A stretch of DNA of 30,789 bases from UBA1258 sp963643225 (GTDB taxonomy: Bacteria > Bacillota > Clostridia > Lachnospirales > Lachnospiraceae): contig CAVIIX010000023.1 in assembly GCA_963643225.1 (NCBI GenBank), positions 1-30,789 on the forward strand, given 5' to 3'. Positions 1 through 6,390 of the stretch are shown one piece after another. The notes under the pieces were generated by a model, which saw only the letters and a list, made by a program, of their open reading frames with translations, was not told the DNA's origin and did no database searches. Made by a program: the position numbers and the translations under genes. The first letter of the stretch is position 1, and each line of letters opens with the position of its first letter.

Positions 1-64
1 GTAAGGCACGTAGTGCCGCTTTTATATGAGCAAGTAGCGAAGCGAATTGCGAATATCATTGACA
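1..64. repeat. 64-bp repeat, left copy (inverted relative to right end)
   Basis: These bases are the exact reverse complement of 30714-30777 at the other end of the window. The unit contains a short dyad, GGCAC-GTA-GTGCC (5-17), and a run rich in GCGAA/TTCGC words. No coding frame or transposase accompanies it. A partial relative lies at 19479-19526. It is probably a dispersed intergenic element; the fact that the window starts on its first base suggests an assembly break in a repeat. Confidence 0.85.
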
Positions 65-69
65 AAAAA

Positions 70-87
70 GCAACGCAATTTCCCATA
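70..87 (-). repeat. Short module shared with the 19.5-kb intergenic region
   Basis: Read on the minus strand, this 18-mer matches 19479-19496 at 16 of 18 positions (core GGAAATTGCG). In both places a CACTACGTGC word follows, after about 54 nt here and 20 nt at 19.5 kb. I read this as a second module of the same repeat family as 1-64, with variable internal spacing. Confidence 0.55.
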
Positions 88-91
88 AGTT

Positions 92-129
92 AACAGGAGA
101 GTTACCGATTAAACGATAACTCTCCTGTT
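92..129. terminator. 13-bp perfect hairpin downstream of the activase gene
   Basis: AACAGGAGAGTTA (92-104) pairs perfectly with TAACTCTCCTGTT (117-129) around a 12-nt loop. It lies about 120 nt past the stop of the minus-strand gene. Neither strand shows a clean T-tract right after the stem, so it may be a weak terminator, an end-protecting hairpin or part of the repeat cluster. A very AT-rich, self-complementary stretch lies at 203-248. Confidence 0.4.
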
Positions 130-252
130 GTTGAGAATGGTACATTGGGGTTATGGGGTATGGTTAAAATATACACATGTCAAGTTAACAGACAATTAAC
201 GTTGAAAAAAATTAAAAAAATTATTTTTTATTTTTTTAGCTTAATTTTTCGG

Positions 253-3200
253 TTAAATATGTATGTCATTTTTAAGGTTTTTGTGGGCTGAGGCTAACAT
301 AAGTTTAATTCTGTTAAGCTGATTTACTTCTGAAGCACCTGGATCGTAGTCGATTGCAACAATGTTTGCACCGGGATATTTTCTTCTTAAACTCTTTATT
401 ACACCCTTACCTACCACATGGTTAGGCAGACAACCAAAGGGCTGGGCACACACAATGTTTTTTGCACCGTTATGAATAAGCTCTATCATTTCACCGGTTA
501 AGAACCATCCTTCACCGGTCTGATTTCCTATAGAAACAATTTCTTCTGCGTATTTGGCAGTTTCATCAATATCGGCTGGAGCAGTAAAGTGTTTGCTCTT
601 TTTGCAGGCCTTTGAATAGCTCTTTCTAAAGAATTCAACAGCCCATATACCAACCTTTGCTATACAAGCACCCTTTTTGCTTGTGCAAAGATTTTCAACC
701 TTGAATTCCTGATTTTTAAAACAGTAAAGTAAAAAGTCCATTAAATCAGGCACAACGGCTTCAGCACCCTCCGCTTCAAGCAAATCTACAACATGGTTAT
801 TGGCAGTAGGAGAGAACTTAACTAAAATTTCTCCTACTACACCGACTCTGGGCTTTTCAATATCAAGGATTTCTATATTATCAAAGTCCTTAATAATGTT
901 TTTGCAGATTTTCTTAAATTCAAGATAGCTTACGTGCTTTTTGCTTAAAAATTCAAGACATTTATTAAGCCAGTATTCATGTACCTTTTCCGTTGCTCCC
1001 TTTTCCTTTTCATAAGGACGCATACGGTATACGCATTTTTGAAATATATCTCCAAAATAAACCGCATAGATACCCCTTGTAATTAATGGAAGGGTCAATT
1101 TAAAGCCGGGCTGAGGTTCAAGGCCTGATAAATTAAGGCTTATAACCGGAATCTGTTCCATGCCTGCTTTTTTCAAGGCTCTTCTTATAAAGCCGATGTA
1201 ATTGGTGGCACGGCATCCTCCTCCGGTCTGTGTCATGATCAGGGCAGTTTTATTTAAATCATATTTTCCTGATTCAAGGGCGCTCATCATCTGACCTACT
1301 ACAAGCAATGAAGGATAGCAGGCATCGTTATTTACGTATTTAAGACCTGTGTCGATTGAAGAACGGTTATCGTTATTAAGAACAACCAGATTATAGCCGT
1401 TATTCTTAAATACAGGCTCTAATAAATCAAAATGAATGGGAGACATCTGAGGGCAGAGAATAGTATAATTTTTTCTCATTTCATCTGTAAATAAAGGCTT
1501 ATCTATAGCACTTGACCTTATAGTGCGTTTGTAGCCTCTCATTTCCCTTACTCTTATAGCTGAAAGCAGGCTTCTGATACGAATTCTTGCAGCACCTAAA
1601 TTATTTACTTCGTCGATTTTTAAACAGGTATAGATTTTGTCTGAGCCTGATAAAATATCATTTACCTGGTCTGTTGTAACAGCATCAAGACCGCAGCCGA
1701 AGGAATTTAACTGTACTAAATCAAGGCTGTCGGTGGTGCGTACAAAGGCAGCTGCAGCGTATAATCTTGAATGATACATCCACTGGTCTGATACTATTAA
1801 GGGGCGCTCCGGCTTTCCTAAATGAGACACTGAATCCTCTGTTAAGACAGCCACTCCGTAGGAAGTAATAAGCTCTGGAATGCCATGGTTGATTTCGGGG
1901 TCGATGTGGTAGGGTCTGCCAGCCAGCACAATACCCTTTCTGCTAGTTTCTTCAAGATATTTTAAAACCTCTTCACCCTTTTTGTGCATGTCTTCATGGG
2001 CTGCGTTTAATTCATCAAATGCCAAAGAAACGGCTTCTTCAATTTCTTTTGCGGGTATTTCCTTAAATTCCTTGATTAAAGCCAGGGAAATTGTTTCTTT
2101 TGACTTAAAGGACATAAAAGGGTTCCTAAATCTGACACTTCCGTCAGTAATTGCCTCCACATTATTTTTAATGTTTTCGGAATATGAAGTAACGATGGGG
2201 CAGTTATAGTGGTTGTTTGTATCCCTTATTTCGTCTCTTTCATAGAAAATTGCAGGATAGAAGATGAAGTCAGGGTTCTGCTTTATAAGCCATTCAATGT
2301 GACCATGAGCAAGCTTTGCAGGATAGCATTCTGATTCTGAAGGAATTGATTCAATTCCCAGCTCATAAATCTTGTGGCTTGATAAGGGACTCAAAATTAC
2401 CTTATAGCCTAATTTAGTAAAGAAGGTGTGCCAGAAGGGGTAATTTTCATACATGTTAAGTACTCTTGGAATACCTACAGTTCCACGGGTTACCCTGTCA
2501 TCTGAAAGAGCTTCATAATTAAAAAATCTTTTTAATTTATAATCAAATAAATTTGGAATATTATCTTTATTTTTCTGCTTTCCGATACCCTTTTCACATC
2601 TGTTGCCGGAAATATACTGTCTGCCGCCTGAAAATCTGTTGATGGTCAAACGGCAGGAATTGGTACAGCCGTGACATTTAGCCATGCTTGTTTCAAATTT
2701 AAGGCTGCATATATCTTCAAAAGAAAGCATATTTGTTTCATAGTCTTTTGTTTCCGAATATCTTTCTCTTGCAATTAAAGCAGCACCGAAGGCACCCATA
2801 ATGCCTGCAATATCAGGTCTTATGGCTTCACAGCAGGCTACCTTTTCAAAGGCTCTTAATACTGCATTATTATAAAAGGTACCGCCCTGGACTACGATTT
2901 TTCTGCCAAGAGCTGAAGCATCAGATACCTTTATTACTTTAAATAAAGCATTCTTAATAACGGAATAGGCAAGACCTGCTGAAATATCAGAAACGGTGGC
3001 GCCTTCCTTCTGGGCCTGTTTTACCTTTGAATTCATGAAAACGGTACAGCGGGTACCTAAATCAATAGGGTGGGATGCAAAAAGAGCACATTTTGCAAAA
3101 TCCTCAACGGAATAATTTAAGGACTTTGCAAAGGTTTCGATGAAAGAGCCACATCCTGAAGAGCAGGCTTCGTTTAACAAAACGGAATCAACGGTTTTGT

Positions 3201-4500
3201 TTTTAATCTTAATACACTTCATATCCTGACCGCCGATATCCAGAATGCAGTCTACCTCAGGGTCAAAGAATGCAGCAGCATAATAGTGTGCAACAGTTTC
3301 TACTTCACCATCATCAAGCATAAAAGCAGATTTCATAAGCTCTTCACCATAGCCGGTAGAGCAGGAGCGTACAATTTTTGAATCTTTTGGAAGAATCTTA
3401 TAAATATCCTTTAAAGCCTCGATGGCTGTCTTTAAGGGAGAACCGTTATTGTTTGAATAAAAGGAGTGAAGAAGAGTACCGTCTTCACCCACAACGGCAA
3501 TTTTAGTGGTGGTGGAGCCGGCATCTATTCCTAAATAGCAGCTTCCGTGATAGGAAGAGAGCTCTCCTTTTTTAACCATTGCCTTTTCGTGTCTTTTAAT
3601 AAATTTATTAAAGGCTTCCTCATTTTCAAACAAGGGCTCCATTCTTGCCACTTCAAAGTCCATTTTAATGCCTGAAGATAGCTTATTCTCAAATTCATTT
3701 AAATTAATACATATTTCTTCTTTTGCATTTAAAGCAGACCCAATGGCTGCAAATAAATGGGATCTGTCAGTATTTACAATGTGTTCATCATCAAGCCTTA
3801 GGGTGCGTATAAAGGCTGCCTTTAATTCTGATAAAAAGTGAAGGGGACCGCCTAGGAATGCGACTCTGCCGCGAATTGGCTTACCGCAGGCAAGACCGGA
3901 AATTGTCTGATTTACAACTGCCTGAAAAATGGAAGCGGATAAGTCTTCCTTGGTGGCTCCATCGTTAATTAAGGGCTGAATATCGGATTTTGCAAAAACA
4001 CCGCAGCGTGCGGCAATTGTATATAAAGAATTGTAATTTTTTGCATATTCGTTAAGACCTGAAGCGTCTGTCTGCAACAGGCTTGCCATCTGGTCTATAA
4101 AGGAGCCGGTACCGCCTGCGCATATACCGTTCATACGCTGTTCAACATTACCGTCTTCAAAATATATGATTTTAGCGTCTTCTCCACCCAGTTCAATTGC
4201 TACGTCACAGCCTGCGGTCATTTCCAAAAGAGCAGTGGAAACGGCGATAACTTCCTGGGTAAAAGGAACCCCTAGGTGATTAGCAAGGGTTAAGCCGCCT
4301 GAACCTGTTATCATAGGATGCACGGATACTTCACCTACGGTTTCTTTTGCCTTTTTAATTAAGGATAAAAGTGTATCCTGAATGTTTGCAAAATGGCGCT
4401 CATAATCAGAAAAAAGAACATTTTTTTCTTTATCCATTAATGCGATTTTTACTGTGGTGGAGCCTATATCGATACCTAGAGAGTAATATTTTTCTTCCAT
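253..4500 (-). CDS. Giant 2-hydroxyacyl-CoA dehydratase activase-like protein (double ASKHA ATPase + DUF2229 + HgdB-like)
   Basis: This 1415-residue cytoplasmic protein fuses two BadF/BcrA-type ATPase domains to dehydratase-like modules. The first ATPase domain begins with GIDIGSTT (about residue 9) and carries ELGGEDAK and CAGGTGSF (Cys near 127), then ARCGVF (Cys near 166). The second repeats the pattern: GIDAGSTTTK near 324, DIGGQD near 421, ACSSGCGSF near 446, TRC near 485. These cysteines match the [4Fe-4S] ligands of dimeric activases. A CHGC...C cluster near 609 starts the DUF2229 region, followed by HgdB-like segments. Such activases normally use ATP to inject an electron into a 2-hydroxyacyl-CoA dehydratase; the substrate of this large family is unknown. 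The ATG at 4500 is chosen over an in-frame TTG at 4512 because GAGG lies 6 nt before it. No partner dehydratase is nearby. Confidence 0.85.
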   Translation of the reverse strand: MEEKYYSLGIDIGSTTVKIALMDKEKNVLFSDYERHFANIQDTLLSLIKKAKETVGEVSVHPMITGSGGLTLANHLGVPFTQEVIAVSTALLEMTAGCDVAIELGGEDAKIIYFEDGNVEQRMNGICAGGTGSFIDQMASLLQTDASGLNEYAKNYNSLYTIAARCGVFAKSDIQPLINDGATKEDLSASIFQAVVNQTISGLACGKPIRGRVAFLGGPLHFLSELKAAFIRTLRLDDEHIVNTDRSHLFAAIGSALNAKEEICINLNEFENKLSSGIKMDFEVARMEPLFENEEAFNKFIKRHEKAMVKKGELSSYHGSCYLGIDAGSTTTKIAVVGEDGTLLHSFYSNNNGSPLKTAIEALKDIYKILPKDSKIVRSCSTGYGEELMKSAFMLDDGEVETVAHYYAAAFFDPEVDCILDIGGQDMKCIKIKNKTVDSVLLNEACSSGCGSFIETFAKSLNYSVEDFAKCALFASHPIDLGTRCTVFMNSKVKQAQKEGATVSDISAGLAYSVIKNALFKVIKVSDASALGRKIVVQGGTFYNNAVLRAFEKVACCEAIRPDIAGIMGAFGAALIARERYSETKDYETNMLSFEDICSLKFETSMAKCHGCTNSCRLTINRFSGGRQYISGNRCEKGIGKQKNKDNIPNLFDYKLKRFFNYEALSDDRVTRGTVGIPRVLNMYENYPFWHTFFTKLGYKVILSPLSSHKIYELGIESIPSESECYPAKLAHGHIEWLIKQNPDFIFYPAIFYERDEIRDTNNHYNCPIVTSYSENIKNNVEAITDGSVRFRNPFMSFKSKETISLALIKEFKEIPAKEIEEAVSLAFDELNAAHEDMHKKGEEVLKYLEETSRKGIVLAGRPYHIDPEINHGIPELITSYGVAVLTEDSVSHLGKPERPLIVSDQWMYHSRLYAAAAFVRTTDSLDLVQLNSFGCGLDAVTTDQVNDILSGSDKIYTCLKIDEVNNLGAARIRIRSLLSAIRVREMRGYKRTIRSSAIDKPLFTDEMRKNYTILCPQMSPIHFDLLEPVFKNNGYNLVVLNNDNRSSIDTGLKYVNNDACYPSLLVVGQMMSALESGKYDLNKTALIMTQTGGGCRATNYIGFIRRALKKAGMEQIPVISLNLSGLEPQPGFKLTLPLITRGIYAVYFGDIFQKCVYRMRPYEKEKGATEKVHEYWLNKCLEFLSKKHVSYLEFKKICKNIIKDFDNIEILDIEKPRVGVVGEILVKFSPTANNHVVDLLEAEGAEAVVPDLMDFLLYCFKNQEFKVENLCTSKKGACIAKVGIWAVEFFRKSYSKACKKSKHFTAPADIDETAKYAEEIVSIGNQTGEGWFLTGEMIELIHNGAKNIVCAQPFGCLPNHVVGKGVIKSLRRKYPGANIVAIDYDPGASEVNQLNRIKLMLASAHKNLKNDIHI

Positions 4501-4547
4501 AAACAGCCTCAATTTTCACTCATTTTAAGTCTTAAACAAACACAGAT

Positions 4548-4576
4548 ATTATAAATAAGAAGAAACTCGAAAACAA
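4548..4576 (-). promoter_or_regulatory. Sigma-A-type promoter for the activase-like gene
   Basis: On the minus strand, TTGTTT (4571-4576) and TATAAT (4548-4553) are separated by exactly 17 nt, about 50 nt before the ATG at 4500. This diverges from the plus-strand promoter at 4630-4658. Confidence 0.6.
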
Positions 4577-4629
4577 TTATACAAATATAATCAAATGCCT
4601 AAATTTTTATAAACTGTATTTTACTTACG

Positions 4630-4658
4630 TTTACTTTTATGGGTGATATTGATATAAT
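4630..4658 (+). promoter_or_regulatory. Sigma-A-type promoter for the era-recO operon
   Basis: TTTACT (4630-4635) and a perfect TATAAT (4653-4658) are 17 nt apart, about 50 nt upstream of the first start codon at 4708. This is the only strong promoter I see before the six-gene run that ends with recO. Confidence 0.65.
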
Positions 4659-4707
4659 AATTTGAATTAACGTGCAGCTTACGCTTATTAAAAAGGAGAA
4701 TCAATTA

Positions 4708-5619
4708 ATGGGAAAATTTGAAAGAAAATTTGGTAAATACGCCATTAAAAATCTTTCTTTAATTCTTATAATCTGTTATGCGTTCGGATACCTGTTTTCG
4801 ATGGTTGAAAAATTAAATCCGATTCTTAATTATCTTACTTTAAACCCTTATGCAATTGTACACGGACAGATATGGAGGCTTTTTACCTGGATAATCGTAC
4901 CCCCTTCTGCCTTTTCACTGACTACCCTTATTACTCTATTCTTTTATTATTCAATAGGCCATTCCCTTGAAAGAGTATGGGGCGACTGGCTTTATAACGT
5001 GTATATTTTTTCAGGTATGCTTTTTACTGTTGCAGGTACCTTTATTTTGTGGGGACTTATGTATATATGGCCCTATGCCCGCACAATTTACGGCACCACA
5101 TATCCGGTTGAAGCAATACCTAAGGTGCTTGAATTTGTAACGGCTTATTTTGTTTCTACATACTATGTAAACATGTCTATATTTTTAGCCTTTGCAATGA
5201 CCTTTCCGGATGCTCAGGTATTACTTATGTTTATTATTCCGATTAAGGTTAAGTGGCTTGGCTTTTTATATGCGGGACTTCTTATTTATGAATTTCTTGC
5301 ATCGGAAATTTACGTTAAAGTTATTATTTTAATGTCGTTATTAAATTTCATAGTATTTTATCTGGTACAAAGGTACACAAAATATGGCTCTCCTAAAATG
5401 CGCATTCAGTCTATTAAAAGACGCCGGGCTTACAACCAAAGCATTAAAAGCGAAACGGTTAAGCATCAAGGGTCTAATGGCATTTCAAAGCATAAATGTG
5501 CCATCTGCGGCCGCACGGAAATTGAATATCCGGATTTAGAATTCCGTTTTTGTTCTAAATGCAACGGTAATTACGAATATTGTTCAGACCACTTATTTAC
5601 GCATAAACATATAGAATAG
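4708..5619 (+). CDS. Derlin/rhomboid-like multi-pass membrane protein with C-terminal zinc-ribbon-like domain
   Basis: The 303-residue protein has about six hydrophobic segments, the first near residues 15-33. After the first is the loop GQIWRLFTWIIVPP, which resembles the WR motif of rhomboids, derlins and iRhoms. I see neither the GxSx catalytic serine motif nor a matching membrane histidine, so proteolysis is unlikely. After a basic linker (RIQSIKRRR), the last 45 residues hold CAICG, CSKC, CSDH and HTHK-like Cys/His pairs that look like a metal-binding finger in the cytoplasm. The ATG at 4708 is preferred over GTG 4672 because AAGGAG (4693-4698) sits 9 nt upstream. It is 8 nt from the sigma-like gene and may be functionally tied to it. 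The rhomboid-superfamily call is moderate; the function is unknown. Confidence 0.6.
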   Translation: MGKFERKFGKYAIKNLSLILIICYAFGYLFSMVEKLNPILNYLTLNPYAIVHGQIWRLFTWIIVPPSAFSLTTLITLFFYYSIGHSLERVWGDWLYNVYIFSGMLFTVAGTFILWGLMYIWPYARTIYGTTYPVEAIPKVLEFVTAYFVSTYYVNMSIFLAFAMTFPDAQVLLMFIIPIKVKWLGFLYAGLLIYEFLASEIYVKVIILMSLLNFIVFYLVQRYTKYGSPKMRIQSIKRRRAYNQSIKSETVKHQGSNGISKHKCAICGRTEIEYPDLEFRFCSKCNGNYEYCSDHLFTHKHIE

Positions 5620-5627
5620 GATTTAAT

Positions 5628-6377
5628 ATGAACGAACAGCTTGAATTTGCAAAAAAAATAAACGAACTTACAGAGCTTGCCCTTGATCAGGAAAAGGTTA
5701 TTTTTGAAGACCAGCTTTATGCCATTTTTCCTGAAATAAAGGGAGATGAAGCTAAATTTAAAGTAATTAAGGAATTCCTTGATGAAAAGAAAATCGGTTT
5801 AAACGAAAAGCTTTCTTTTGAAGAATTAATTACCGAGGATGAAAAGGATTATCTTAATTATTATCTTGAAGAATTAAAGGAAACGGATAAACTTACCAAA
5901 AATCAAAGAGAGGCTTACTTACTTTCCGCAATGGCAGGAGATGAAGCGGCCGCTTTGGTTATTTTACAGGATTTTTTAAATGATGTAGTAGATATTGCGA
6001 AGCTTTATGCAGGTCAGGGAGTTTTACTTGAAGACCTTATAGGGGAGGGTAATTTAAGCGTGGTTTCTGCTATTGGTTTAATCGGAAGCTGTGAGAATGC
6101 AAAGGAAGCGGAGGGGCTTTTAGCCGGCAAAATCATGGATGCCATGCAGGATTTAATCGGTGAAAGCTTAGACACTTCAAGAGAAGAAGAAAAGCTTTTA
6201 GAAAAGGTAAATAAGGTATCAAAAGCTGCAAAAGAAATGGCTGATGCATTAGGAAGAAAAGTGACGATAGACGAATTGTCACAGGAATCAGGGCTTACCG
6301 AAACCACAATCAAAAAAGCCTTAAAGCTTACAGCCAATGCAATTGAAGATATTGAAATTCCTGATGAATTAAAATAA
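5628..6377 (+). CDS. Sigma-70-like protein lacking region 4
   Basis: The 249-residue protein is soluble and acidic. Residues about 10-58 resemble sigma region 1.1 (LYAIFPEI...VIKEFLDEKKIGL). Residues about 93-150 look like regions 1.2-2.2, with GQGVLLEDLIGEGNLSVVSA, a close match to the core-binding helix of primary sigma factors. Residues about 196-235 (AADALGR-like, VTIDELSQESGLTETTIKKAL) resemble region 3. The aromatic promoter-melting and -10 recognition part (2.3-2.4) is absent, and so is the -35-reading region 4. It therefore may bind core RNA polymerase without reading standard promoters, or act as a regulator. The start follows the previous stop by 8 nt with only a weak upstream GG, which suggests coupling. 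Function is inferred from resemblance only. Confidence 0.6.
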   Translation: MNEQLEFAKKINELTELALDQEKVIFEDQLYAIFPEIKGDEAKFKVIKEFLDEKKIGLNEKLSFEELITEDEKDYLNYYLEELKETDKLTKNQREAYLLSAMAGDEAAALVILQDFLNDVVDIAKLYAGQGVLLEDLIGEGNLSVVSAIGLIGSCENAKEAEGLLAGKIMDAMQDLIGESLDTSREEEKLLEKVNKVSKAAKEMADALGRKVTIDELSQESGLTETTIKKALKLTANAIEDIEIPDELK

Positions 6378-6390
6378 ACGTGGAGTGGGT

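Noticed and set aside
203..248. AT-rich self-complementary stretch after the activase gene as a terminator
   Set aside because: The A/T runs can pair in many registers and there is almost no GC in the stem, so it is not a convincing terminator.
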